Below the pieces are notes generated by a model. That model did no database searches and was not told the origin of the DNA. It was given only the letters and a program-made list of their open reading frames with translations. A program made the position numbers and the translations under genes. From assembly GCF_008728835.1 (NCBI RefSeq), contig NZ_CP042582.1:4390217-4454216 (forward strand): a stretch of DNA of 64,000 nt. The letters are read 5' to 3'. This DNA is from Hypericibacter adhaerens (GTDB lineage: Bacteria > Pseudomonadota > Alphaproteobacteria > Dongiales > Dongiaceae). Below, piece after piece: positions 34,102-42,197 of this stretch (the stretch's first letter is position 1; each line of letters begins with the position of its first letter).

Positions 34102-34277
34102 GCGCGCGCCTTCTTCCGATTCGCGAGGACTCGAATCCCGGGCGGTCGCGGCGCCTCGCCGAACGGGCAGCCCCGCCACCAAGATTGGTTAATGTCGGAG
34201 ACCTATCGGCGCCGTGCAAGGCGCAAAGAATGGCGAAGAATCGGGCATCCGCCTGACGGGACCGGAGTCCGGGCACA

Positions 34278-34306
34278 TGGCATTGCCGCGAGGGCTCGAC
34301 TATAAT
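34278..34306 (+). promoter_or_regulatory. Probable promoter of the second ydcH gene
   Basis: A perfect -10 TATAAT at 34301-34306 with a weak -35 (TGGCAT) 17 bp upstream, 34 bp before the start codon. A second TATAAT at 34617-34622 precedes purE but has no -35 at normal spacing. Confidence 0.4.
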
Positions 34307-34340
34307 CCGCGCCCATCCCGTCTGCCGCCGGAGAGCCTGG

Positions 34341-34541
34341 ATGTTGGGGCAAGAGGATTTGCGCCGCCGGCTCGAAGAGCTGCGCAGCGAGCATCGCGAC
34401 CTGGACGATGTGATCGCCCGGTTGCAGGAGACTGCGCCCTTCAACCAGCTGCAGGTGCAACGGCTGAAGAAGCGCAAGCTGGCGCTGAAGGACCAGATCA
34501 TCAAGCTGGAAAGCCAGCTCCTGCCCGACATCATCGCCTGA
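34341..34541 (+). CDS. YdcH/DUF465 family small protein
   Basis: 66 residues: DLRRRLEELRSEHRDLDDVI, then ARLQETAPFNQLQVQRLKKR and KLALKDQIIKLESQLLPD. It has the same two-helix layout as the protein at 31418 with little identity outside the LKKRKLALKDQI motif. Located 141 bp upstream of purE on the same strand. Confidence 0.87.
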   Translation: MLGQEDLRRRLEELRSEHRDLDDVIARLQETAPFNQLQVQRLKKRKLALKDQIIKLESQLLPDIIA

Positions 34542-34682
34542 CGGCCCCCCGAGTCGGGCCCGCGAAAGCCCCGCGGCCCTCGCCTTGCCACCCCACCCCT
34601 CCCCCCTATAATCTCGCGCTCCCGCCGGGGCGGGCCTGGTCCGAAACGGGGATCGGGAGCTGGGGAGCGAGGCGAAACGGGC

Positions 34683-35192
34683 ATGGCCAAATCGGCGCCG
34701 TCGGTCGGCATCATCATGGGAAGCCAGAGCGACTGGGAGACCATGCGCCACGCCGCGGCCACGCTCGAGGAGCTGGGCGTGCCGCACGAGGTGCGCATCG
34801 TCTCGGCCCACCGCACGCCCAAGCGCCTCTACAGCTACGCCCACGGCGCCAAGAAGCGCGGCCTCAAGGCGATCGTCGCCGGCGCCGGCGGGGCGGCCCA
34901 TCTGCCGGGCATGACTGCTTCCATGACGACGCTGCCCGTGTTCGGCGTGCCGATCGAAAGCCAGGCGCTGAAGGGGCTCGACAGCCTGCTGTCGATCGTC
35001 CAGATGCCGGCCGGCGTGCCGGTCGGCACGCTTGCGATCGGCAAGGCCGGCGCCGTCAATGCCGCGCTCCTCGCCGCCGCCGTGGTGGCGCTCGCCGACA
35101 AGCGGCTCGACAAGCGGCTCGAGGCCTGGCGCGAGGCGCGCACGGCCGCGGTCGCCGAGACGCCCGTCACGGAAAACCCGGCCGGCCGATGA
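34683..35192 (+). CDS. purE: N5-carboxyaminoimidazole ribonucleotide mutase
   Basis: Class I PurE of 169 residues, moving the carboxyl group from N5 to C4 of aminoimidazole ribonucleotide in purine synthesis. Motifs: [26 protein letters not shown] and [20 protein letters not shown]. The C-terminus has an extra charged tail. Its stop overlaps the purK start (ATGA), so the pair is translationally coupled. Confidence 0.95.
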   Translation: MAKSAPSVGIIMGSQSDWETMRHAAATLEELGVPHEVRIVSAHRTPKRLYSYAHGAKKRGLKAIVAGAGGAAHLPGMTASMTTLPVFGVPIESQALKGLDSLLSIVQMPAGVPVGTLAIGKAGAVNAALLAAAVVALADKRLDKRLEAWREARTAAVAETPVTENPAGR

Positions 35193-36298
35193 GCAGCGCG
35201 ACGCCAGCCGCAGCCGCCGACCAGGGCCAGGTGATCGCGCCCGGCTCGACCATCGGCATCCTCGGCGGCGGCCAGCTCGGCCGCATGGCGGCGATGGCGG
35301 CGGCGCGGCTGGGATTCAAGACCCACATCTATTGCCCGCCCGGCGACAATCCCGCGACCCAGGTCGCGAGCGCCGCGACCATCGCGCCCTACGAGGACGA
35401 TGGGGCGCTGGCGCGCTTCGCCGGGGCGATCGACGTCGTCACCTTCGAGTTCGAGAACGTGCCGAGCCGGACCGCCGAGACGCTGGCGCGGCTGAAGCCG
35501 ACGCGGCCCAGCCCCCGCGTGCTCCATATCTGCCAGGAGCGGCTGCGCGAGAAGGACTTTCTCGCCTCGATCAAGGTGCCGACCACGCGCTACATGGAGG
35601 TGGCGCGGCCCGAGAGCCTGGAGCGCGCGCTGCGCGAGATCGGCCATCCCGCGATCCTGAAATCGGCGCAGTTCGGCTATGACGGCAAGGGCCAGGTGCG
35701 GATCGACGCCGACAGCAAGCTCGAGGAAGCCTGGGCCCGCATGGGCGCCTCGATCGGCATCCTCGAGGCCTTCGTCGATTTCCGGCTCGAGATCTCGGTC
35801 ATCGTCGCGCGCACGCTCGACGGCAACGTGGTGGCCTACGAGCCGGTCGAGAATCAGCACCGCCATCACATTCTGGATACGACCATCGTGCCGGCCCGCG
35901 TGACCGAAGCGGTCGCGATGCGCGCCGAAGCGATCGGCCGCCACATCGCCGAGGAACTGGGGCTCATCGGCCTCATCGCGGTCGAGATGTTCGTGACCAA
36001 CGCGGGTGAGGTGCTGGTGAACGAGCTGGCGCCGCGCCCGCACAATTCCGGCCACTGGTCGATCGACGGCTGCGTGACGAGCCAGTTCGAACAGTTCGTG
36101 CGCGCCGTCTGCGGCCTGCCCTTAGGCTCGGTCGAGCGCCATTCGGACGCCGTGATGAAGAACCTGCTGGGCGACGACGTGCTGGCCTGGAAGGAGATCC
36201 TCGCCGAGCCCGGCGCCAAGCTCCATCTCTACGGCAAGGCCGAGCCGCGGCCGGGCCGCAAGATGGGCCATGTCACGCGGCTGACGGCGAAGCGGTAG
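35189..36298 (+). CDS. purK: N5-carboxyaminoimidazole ribonucleotide synthase
   Basis: 369-residue ATP-grasp enzyme carboxylating aminoimidazole ribonucleotide with bicarbonate. N-terminal [20 protein letters not shown], the FEFENVPS loop, ATP-grasp [28 protein letters not shown] and [18 protein letters not shown] are all present. The ATG at 35189 sits in the purE stop. A repeat carrying an IS30 insertion follows. Confidence 0.95.
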   Translation: MSSATPAAAADQGQVIAPGSTIGILGGGQLGRMAAMAAARLGFKTHIYCPPGDNPATQVASAATIAPYEDDGALARFAGAIDVVTFEFENVPSRTAETLARLKPTRPSPRVLHICQERLREKDFLASIKVPTTRYMEVARPESLERALREIGHPAILKSAQFGYDGKGQVRIDADSKLEEAWARMGASIGILEAFVDFRLEISVIVARTLDGNVVAYEPVENQHRHHILDTTIVPARVTEAVAMRAEAIGRHIAEELGLIGLIAVEMFVTNAGEVLVNELAPRPHNSGHWSIDGCVTSQFEQFVRAVCGLPLGSVERHSDAVMKNLLGDDVLAWKEILAEPGAKLHLYGKAEPRPGRKMGHVTRLTAKR

Positions 36299-36410
36299 GC
36301 CTTCTCCCGCCGCTCTCGCGACCCCCCTTTGTCGTCATCCCCGCGCGTCGTCATCCCCGCGAAAGCGGGGATCCACTTCAAAGCCTGGTGACCTGGATCA
36401 GGATGGATCC

Positions 36411-37444
36411 GCTGAGTTTTCAAACGAAGTGCAACACCAGATTAGGGTGTTGCCATGGGGAAGCACTACGAGCAGCTCTCGTCCGAAGAGCGCGCCATCA
36501 TTGCCGACCTTCGTTCCAAAGGTCGCTCGATCCGCCAAATCGCTGCAGCTCTGGATCGCCCGGCATCGACGGTTAGTCGGGAACTGAAGCGCAACCGTGG
36601 CCGGCAGATCGGCTACCGGGCGGCTTACGCCCAGCAGCAGACCCGGGCCCGGCGCTGGCGCGGCTCGCGCCTGGAGCGCGACGCGCACCTGCGCCGGCAG
36701 GTGCTGGAGGGCTTGAGGAAAGGCTGGTCGCCCGAGCAGGTCTGCGGCCGGCTCGAGCGCCAGTCGGGCCGTCATCTCATCAGCCCCGAGAGCATCTATC
36801 GCTTCATCCAGGCCCAGATCACCCGCCGCCAGGACTACAGCTGGCGCCACTACCTGCCGCGCGCCAAATCCAAGCGCGGCTTTCGCGGGCGCAAGGGCGG
36901 CAGCTCCGCCCTCCACATCCAAGCCCGTGTTTCCATTGAGGAAAGGCCACCCGACGTCGAGGACCGCTCAAGTCCCGGTCACTGGGAGGCCGACCTCATG
37001 ATGTTCGCTCGCTACGGCCAGGCACTCCTCACCCTGCATGAGCGATCCTCCCGCCTGCTCCTCGCCGTCAGGCCCCACGGCAAGCAGGCCGCACCGATCG
37101 CCGCCGCCATCGCCGGCCTGCTCGAACCCCTGCCCGCGACCCTGCGCCAGACCATCACCTTCGACAACGGCACCGAGTTCGCCCGCCACTACGAGCTCCA
37201 TCGCCTCCACATCCAGACCTTCTTCTGCGATCCCCACGCCCCCTGGCAGAAGGGCGGCATCGAGAACGCCATCGGAAGGATGCGCCGCCGGATCCCCAGG
37301 AAAACCGATCTCGCCGCGCTCACTTCGCGCCAGATCTCAGACTTGCTCCGGGCCTACAACAACACCCCGCGCAAGTGCCTTGACTGGCGCTCCCCCGCCG
37401 AACTCTTCTGGCAGCAGCTGTTGCACTTGGAGTGTGAATCCACC
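36411..37444 (+). mobile_element. IS30-family insertion sequence, 1034 bp
   Basis: Terminal inverted repeats of about 26 bp are imperfect at the tips and identical in the inner AAGTGCAACA (left GCTGAGTTTTC.., right end in reverse complement GGTGGATTCAC..). A 3-bp direct duplication TCC flanks it (36408-36410 and 37445-37447). One transposase gene fills the element. The intact frame and clear ends suggest a recent or active copy. Confidence 0.9.
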
Positions 37445-37465
37445 TCCCCGCTTTCGCGGGGATGA
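36455..37465 (+). CDS. IS30-family transposase
   Basis: 336 residues. The N-terminal helix-turn-helix is YEQLSSEERAIIADLRSKGR then SIRQIAAALDRPASTVSREL. The catalytic DDE core has WEADLMMF (first Asp), TFDNGTEFARH (second Asp) and WQKGGIENAIGR (Glu). The frame runs through the right inverted repeat. The last six residues (SPLSRG) and the stop codon come from the target DNA outside the element, so the native protein end depends on the insertion site. Confidence 0.93.
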   Translation: MGKHYEQLSSEERAIIADLRSKGRSIRQIAAALDRPASTVSRELKRNRGRQIGYRAAYAQQQTRARRWRGSRLERDAHLRRQVLEGLRKGWSPEQVCGRLERQSGRHLISPESIYRFIQAQITRRQDYSWRHYLPRAKSKRGFRGRKGGSSALHIQARVSIEERPPDVEDRSSPGHWEADLMMFARYGQALLTLHERSSRLLLAVRPHGKQAAPIAAAIAGLLEPLPATLRQTITFDNGTEFARHYELHRLHIQTFFCDPHAPWQKGGIENAIGRMRRRIPRKTDLAALTSRQISDLLRAYNNTPRKCLDWRSPAELFWQQLLHLECESTSPLSRG

Positions 37466-37513
37466 CGATGGAGTGCAGGCGCCGTCATGAGGGCGAGGGG
37501 AACATGTTGGCCC

Positions 37514-38167
37514 CTACGCCGCCCCGCGCCGCACACGCCGCAGGAACCGCACCGGGTCCGGCAGCTTCGCCGCGAGCTTCTTCACCCGCGCGATCTGCTG
37601 CGGGACCTTGAGCACGTCGGCGATGCGACGGTCGAGGAAGGCCCATGTATCGGCGCAGCCCTCGGACTTGTCCTCGAGCCAGTAGAGCGCGGTGCTGCTG
37701 ACCACGCCCGCGAGGAGCGCGCGCTTGGTGTAGAAGTTATAATCGGTCGAGCGGTCGCCGATGCCGTGCCAGATGGCATCGACGGTGCGGTAGAGGAGCT
37801 TGGCCGCGCGCGGCGCCTCCTGCGGCTGCGCCAGGAAGCCCAGGAGCCGGCGGACCGCCTCGCGGTCGCCGTTCCAGGGGGCGAGCCTGAGCCGCACCGC
37901 GAGCGCGATGCGCTCGCGGATCTTGAGCGCCTCGAGGTCGTATTGCGCCAGCGCCTCCAGCATCTGCCGGTCGGCCTCGGCATGGAACCGTTCGGCGAGC
38001 TCGGCCATGCCGCCCGGCAGCAGCAGCAGCGCCTTGGGCAGATCGAGCCCCAGATCGGCCGCACCCGCCTTGAGCGAAGCGGGACTCCAGCCGTCGAAGG
38101 GCACGTGCCGCAGCACGGCCTTGAGCAGCGCCAGATAGACGTCGCGGTTGGCCTCGTCCCGTTTCAT
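37514..38167 (-). CDS. COQ9 family protein
   Basis: 217 residues. An N-terminal TetR-like helical part (ALLKAVLRHVPFDGWSPASL then KAGAADLGL) and the C-terminal COQ9 domain (DAIWHGIGDRSTDYNFYTKR then ALLAGVVSSTALYWL) are clear. COQ9 proteins bind lipid and help COQ7 in ubiquinone synthesis in mitochondria; a similar role is likely here. It begins 3 bp after def ends. Confidence 0.9.
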   Translation of the reverse strand: MKRDEANRDVYLALLKAVLRHVPFDGWSPASLKAGAADLGLDLPKALLLLPGGMAELAERFHAEADRQMLEALAQYDLEALKIRERIALAVRLRLAPWNGDREAVRRLLGFLAQPQEAPRAAKLLYRTVDAIWHGIGDRSTDYNFYTKRALLAGVVSSTALYWLEDKSEGCADTWAFLDRRIADVLKVPQQIARVKKLAAKLPDPVRFLRRVRRGAA

Positions 38168-38170
38168 CGT

Positions 38171-38722
38171 TCAATCCTCCCCGGGCTTGCCGGTCGCCTG
38201 GATCGGCGGTGCGCCATGCTTCATCTCCTCCACGAAGGAGAGCAGCGACAGGTCGGTCATGCGCTGCGGATAGAGCGTGCCGTCGAGATGATCGCATTCA
38301 TGCTGCACCACGCGGGCGTGGAAATCATGGGCCTCGCGCTCGACGGTCTCGCCTTCGGGCGTGGTGCCCCGATAGCGGATATGGCGCCAGCGCGGCACCA
38401 CGCCGGTCAGGCCCGGCACCGAGAGACAGGCCTCCCAGCCCAGCAGCTTCTCCTCGTCGAGCGGCTCGATCACCGGATTGACGAGATGGGTCATCGGCAC
38501 CGGCCCGCTTTCGCCCGCGCGATGGGGCGGCACCTCGAAGATGACGACGCGCAAGGGAACATGGACCTGGGGTGCGGCCAGCCCGACGCCGCCGGCATCG
38601 GCCAGCGTCTCCAGCATGTCGGCGACGAGCCGCTTGATCTCGGGCGCCGTCGGATCGGCGACCGGATCGGCGGGCCGGCGCAGCACCGGGTGTCCCATGC
38701 GGGCGATCTTGAGAATGGCCAT
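38171..38722 (-). CDS. def: Peptide deformylase
   Basis: 183-residue metalloenzyme removing the formyl group from new polypeptides. The three signatures are present: GVGLAAPQV, EACLSVPG and QHECDHLDG (the metal ligands are the Cys and two His). The ATG at 38722 begins MAILKIARMGHPVLR. An operon with COQ9 is likely. Confidence 0.95.
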   Translation of the reverse strand: MAILKIARMGHPVLRRPADPVADPTAPEIKRLVADMLETLADAGGVGLAAPQVHVPLRVVIFEVPPHRAGESGPVPMTHLVNPVIEPLDEEKLLGWEACLSVPGLTGVVPRWRHIRYRGTTPEGETVEREAHDFHARVVQHECDHLDGTLYPQRMTDLSLLSFVEEMKHGAPPIQATGKPGED

Positions 38723-38807
38723 GGCTTCAATATGGGGGATGAGGCGGACGCGAGGAAGAGCGGGAGCGGCGGACGCGCAGCGACCGGATGTCCTCTTGCC
38801 CCCGCCC

Positions 38808-38876
38808 TGTCATCGCCGGACTTGATCCGGCAATCCAGGGACCGGCCCTGGATGCCCGGGTCAAGCCCGGGCACGA
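38808..38876. repeat. Family-C paired palindromic repeat
   Basis: Left arm GTCATCGCCGGACTTGATCC.. and right arm ..GGGTCAAGCCCGGGCACGAC are imperfect inverted copies, each containing its own CCGG..TTGATCCGG-type hairpin. This family occurs once in the window. Confidence 0.8.
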
Positions 38877-38989
38877 CAAGAGAGAGGCGGCAGGACGCGG
38901 GTTGGAGGAGCAACCGCAAGAACCGGATATCGCCGAGCTCACAGCGTCTCTAGTCTTAAGGCCTCTCCGCCACCGCCGGGCCCGACGCC

Positions 38990-39622
38990 ATGCTCCGCCT
39001 CTATGACTATCTTCCCTCGCAGAATGGCTGGAAGGCGCGCCAGCTCCTGGCGCATCTGGAGCTGCCCTACGAGCACCGGCTCGTCCGGATCTTCCAGGGC
39101 GAGCAGCATGATCCCGCGTTCCTGGCGCTCAATCCGGGCGGCACGGTGCCGGTGCTGGAGATCGAGCCCGGCCGCGCCATCGCCGAATCGAACGCGATCC
39201 TGGCCTATCTCGCGGAAGGCACGCCCTACCTGCCCGCGGATCGCTTCGGGCGGGCCAAGGTCCTGCAGTGGCTGTTCTTCGAGCAGAACTATGTCGAGCC
39301 GGTGATCGGCAGCCTGCGCTACTGGACCCTCACCGGAAAGCTCGAGCGCAACGCGGCCGGCGTGCCGGCGCGCCGCCAGCGGGGCCAACGCTCGCTGGAA
39401 GCCCTCGATCGCCATCTGCAGACCCACGACTTCCTGGCCGGGACCTACTCGATCGCCGATATCGCGGTCTACGCCTATGGCGCCTGGGCCGAAGAGGCCG
39501 GATTCGACCTGGCGCCCTTCCCCGCCTTCCGGGCCTGGGCGGCGCGAGTCGCCTCCCAGCCCAGCCATCTCGCGACCCGTCACCCCTACTCGATCGACCC
39601 CGACGCCAGCCGCGACCTCTAG
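38990..39622 (+). CDS. Glutathione S-transferase family protein
   Basis: 210 residues. A thioredoxin-like N-terminal domain (LRLYDYLPSQNGWKARQLLA then HLELPYEHRLV, NPGGTVPVLE, AIAESNAILAYLA) and an all-helical C-terminal domain (EALDRHLQTHDFLAGTYSIA then DIAVYAY). The usual catalytic Ser/Tyr lies near residues 5-10. The ESNAI motif for glutathione binding is intact. The substrate is unknown. Confidence 0.9.
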   Translation: MLRLYDYLPSQNGWKARQLLAHLELPYEHRLVRIFQGEQHDPAFLALNPGGTVPVLEIEPGRAIAESNAILAYLAEGTPYLPADRFGRAKVLQWLFFEQNYVEPVIGSLRYWTLTGKLERNAAGVPARRQRGQRSLEALDRHLQTHDFLAGTYSIADIAVYAYGAWAEEAGFDLAPFPAFRAWAARVASQPSHLATRHPYSIDPDASRDL

Positions 39623-39731
39623 GGGGCTTGCGCCGGCCTTACCGCAACCTATTGTGATTCAAGGGCTTCCGGGATCAGCTGGAGCGTCCCCGGGCTGCGC
39701 CAAAGCGCGCTAAGGCCTTGTGCGATAAAGG

Positions 39732-39759
39732 TTCACAGCCGCCGGAAACTCTGTTATAC
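39732..39759 (+). promoter_or_regulatory. Probable rpsU promoter
   Basis: TTCACA (39732-39737) and TTATAC (39754-39759) with a 16-bp spacer, about 75 bp before the rpsU start. Confidence 0.45.
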
Positions 39760-39833
39760 ACCCGGCCCTCGGCTGGTTCGGATTCGGCCCGGCCTCCCAC
39801 AATTTGTCCCCGTTTGGAGAGCAGAGGCGTCCT

Positions 39834-40037
39834 TTGCAAGTTCTGGTTCGTGACAACAACGTCGATCAGGCCCTGCGCGCGCTCAAGAAGAAGATGCAGC
39901 GCGAGGGTATCTTCCGCGAGATGAAGATGCGCCGGAACTACGAGAAGCCCTCCGAGCGCCGCGCCCGCGAGAAGGCCGAGGCGGTCCGCCGCCACCGCAA
40001 GCTGCTCCGCAAGCGCATGGAGCGCGAGGGCTACTAA
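39834..40037 (+). CDS. rpsU: 30S ribosomal protein bS21
   Basis: 67 residues with the bS21 signature [20 protein letters not shown] and basic helix [20 protein letters not shown]. The start is a TTG (LQVLVRDN; in homologues MQVLVRDN), with AGAGG at 39824-39828. The ATG further upstream gives an extension not seen in the family. Rare-start use may limit the supply of this small-subunit protein. Confidence 0.93.
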   Translation: MQVLVRDNNVDQALRALKKKMQREGIFREMKMRRNYEKPSERRAREKAEAVRRHRKLLRKRMEREGY

Positions 40038-40076
40038 GCCCGCCGCCGCACCCGCTCGCGGCATCCAGAGATACAG

Positions 40077-40109
40077 AACGGCGCTGCCCTCACGGGCAGC
40101 GCCGTTTTT
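40077..40109 (+). terminator. Rho-independent terminator of rpsU
   Basis: A perfect 13-bp stem, AACGGCGCTGCCC with GGGCAGCGCCGTT, around a TCAC loop and followed by T residues. Confidence 0.88.
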
Positions 40110-40166
40110 GATTCGGGTTGGCAGTGATCGGCGCAAGCGTCTCACCGCCCCGGCACCTTCTCAACC

Positions 40167-40246
40167 GTCATCCCCGCGAAAGCGGGGATCCATCCCGATC
40201 CAGGTCGCCAAGCTTGGAGTTGGATCCCCGCTTTCGCGGGGATGAC
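40167..40246. repeat. Family-A paired palindromic repeat
   Basis: An intact 80-bp unit almost identical in arms and length to the tkt-gap copy; the 28-bp centre differs at a few positions. Located between the rpsU terminator and pntB. Confidence 0.92.
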
Positions 40247-40302
40247 GATGGGCGCTGAGCGAGGAAGAGCGTTCGAGCGCCCGTCCTTCTCGTTAGCGAA
40301 CC

Positions 40303-41700
40303 TTATCCCAGCGCCTTCACGATGCCCTCCGTCACCTTCTTCGCGTCGCCGAAGAGCATCATGGTGTTGTCGCGGAAGAAGAGCTCGTTCTCGACGCCGG
40401 CATAGCCCGAGGCCATCGAACGCTTGATGAAGAGCACGGTCTTGGCCTGCTCGACCTCGAGGATCGGCATGCCGTAGATCGGGCTCTTGGGGTCGTTCTT
40501 GGCGGCGGGGTTGGTGACGTCGTTGGCGCCGATCACGAAGGCGACGTCGGCGGTCGAGAACTCGCGGTTGATGTCCTCGAGCTCGAACACCTCGTCATAG
40601 GGCACGTTGGCTTCCGCCAGCAGCACGTTCATGTGGCCCGGCATGCGGCCCGCCACCGGATGGATGGCATAGGAGATCTTGACGCCCTCTTTCTTGAGGA
40701 TGTCGGCCATCTCGCGCAAGGCATGCTGCGCCTGGGCCACCGCCATGCCGTAGCCCGGCACGATGATGACCGAGGAGGCGTTCTTGAGGATGAAGGCCGC
40801 GTCGTCGGCCGAGCCCGACTTCACCGGCCGGTCCTGCGCCTTGGCGCTCCCCGCCGCGGCCGAGCCCGAATCGGTGCCGAACCCGCCCAGGATCACGTTG
40901 AAGATCGAGCGGTTCATCCCCTTGCACATGATGTAGCTGAGGATGGCGCCGGAGGAACCCACGAGGGCGCCGGTCACGATCAGGAGGCTGTTGCCGAGGG
41001 TGAAGCCGATGCCGCAGGCGGCCCAGCCCGAATAGGAGTTGAGCATCGACACGACCACCGGCATGTCGGCGCCGCCGATGGGCAGGATCAGGAGGAAGCC
41101 CACCAGCAGCGACAGCGCGATCAGCAGCCAGAACACGACCGGGCTCTCTGTGATCATCAGCGCCACGATCAGGGCGACGATGGCAATGCCGATGGCGGCG
41201 TTGAGGAGATGCTGCCCCTTGAAGACCAGCGGCGCCCCCGAGAGCAGCGCCTGCAGCTTGGCGAAGGCGATGATCGAGCCCGTGAAGGTGATGGCGCCGA
41301 TGGCGAGGCCGAGGCCCATCTCGACCAGGCTCTGGGTCTTGATGTCGCCCACCACGCCGATGCCGAATTCCTGCGGCGAGTAGTAGGCCGCGACCGCGAC
41401 GCAGACCGCCGCGAGGCCCACCAGGCTGTGGAAGGCCGCGACCAGCTGCGGCAGCGCCGTCATCTGGATCTTGCGGGCGATGAAGGTGCCGATGGCGCCG
41501 CCGATCACGATGCCGGCGATGATAATCGGATAGGAGAGCACGCCCGGCGAGGCCAGGGTGGTGACGATGGCGATCGCCATGCCGACCATGCCGAAGCGGT
41601 TGCCGCCGCGCGAGCTCTCGGGACTCGAGAGGCCGCGCAGCGCCATGATGAAGCAGATGGCGGCGGCGAGATAGGCGTAGGCCGAAAGTTCTTCCGTCAC
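40303..41700 (-). CDS. pntB: NAD(P) transhydrogenase subunit beta
   Basis: 465 residues. The N-terminal half has about eight to nine membrane helices of the dII proton channel. The C-terminal dIII domain binds NADP(H): VIIVPGYGMAVAQAQHALRE, VAGRMPGHMNVLLAEANVPY and ANDVTNPAAK. With PntAA and PntAB it couples hydride transfer from NADH to NADP+ to proton entry. It is the last gene of the pntAA-pntAB-pntB operon. Confidence 0.95.
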   Translation of the reverse strand: MTEELSAYAYLAAAICFIMALRGLSSPESSRGGNRFGMVGMAIAIVTTLASPGVLSYPIIIAGIVIGGAIGTFIARKIQMTALPQLVAAFHSLVGLAAVCVAVAAYYSPQEFGIGVVGDIKTQSLVEMGLGLAIGAITFTGSIIAFAKLQALLSGAPLVFKGQHLLNAAIGIAIVALIVALMITESPVVFWLLIALSLLVGFLLILPIGGADMPVVVSMLNSYSGWAACGIGFTLGNSLLIVTGALVGSSGAILSYIMCKGMNRSIFNVILGGFGTDSGSAAAGSAKAQDRPVKSGSADDAAFILKNASSVIIVPGYGMAVAQAQHALREMADILKKEGVKISYAIHPVAGRMPGHMNVLLAEANVPYDEVFELEDINREFSTADVAFVIGANDVTNPAAKNDPKSPIYGMPILEVEQAKTVLFIKRSMASGYAGVENELFFRDNTMMLFGDAKKVTEGIVKALG

Positions 41701-41721
41701 GATGTCGCTCCCGGTCCCGCC

Positions 41722-42039
41722 TTACTTCTTCGTTTCTTTCTTCTTGAACATGGACAGCATCCGCTGGGTGACGATGAAGCCCCCGAAGATGTTGACCGAG
41801 GCGAGCGCCACCGCGATGAAGCCCATCGCTTGCGAGAAGTTGAACTCCGCGGGGCCGGCGGCGATGAGGGCGCCGACGATGATCACGCTCGAGATCGCGT
41901 TGGTGACGGCCATGAGCGGCGAATGCAGCGCCGGCGTCACCCGCCAGACCACGTAATAGCCGACGAAGCAGGCCAGCACGAAGACGGTGAAGAGCTGGAC
42001 GAAGGGCGCGTGGGAATGGGTGGCGAGCGTGTCTTCCAT
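41722..42039 (-). CDS. pntAB: NAD(P) transhydrogenase subunit alpha, membrane part
   Basis: 105 residues with three to four hydrophobic helices (LFTVFVLACFVGYYVVWRV, AVTNAISSVIIVGALIAAGP, MGFIAVALASVNIFGGFIV) and a lysine-rich end. It is the separate alpha-2 subunit, encoded apart from pntAA as in Rhodospirillum rubrum and unlike the fused PntA of Escherichia coli. Confidence 0.93.
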   Translation of the reverse strand: MEDTLATHSHAPFVQLFTVFVLACFVGYYVVWRVTPALHSPLMAVTNAISSVIIVGALIAAGPAEFNFSQAMGFIAVALASVNIFGGFIVTQRMLSMFKKKETKK

Positions 42040-42072
42040 CGGTCAGGCCTCGATGCCGCGTCTGAAGGCTCC

Positions 42073-42177
42073 ACCCCCTCCCTCACCCTCCCCCATCAAG
42101 GGGGAGGGGATGGAGTCCGAGGGCGTCGCGTTTTCGAATCCCCTCCCCCCTTGTGGGGGAGGGTAAGGGAGGGGGGT
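42073..42177. repeat. Family-B repeat inside the pnt operon
   Basis: Arms at about 42073-42110 (CCCCCTCCCTCACCCTCCCC type) and 42139-42177 lie in the 158-bp gap between pntAA and pntAB, so they are transcribed within the operon. Confidence 0.85.
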
Positions 42178-42197
42178 GCCGCAGACGACCATCGCCA

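Larger units (their letters stand above)
36350..37466. repeat. Family-A paired repeat interrupted by an IS30 element
   Basis: The left arm and centre (36350-36410) and the end of the right arm (37445-37466) are one family-A unit split by the IS. Removing 36411-37444 and one TCC restores the expected arm sequence. Confidence 0.9.

Noticed and set aside
34120-34150. tRNA T-arm-like stretch upstream of pfkA
   Set aside because: A GACTCGAATCC-like segment is present, but no acceptor, D or anticodon arms can be built around it on either strand.
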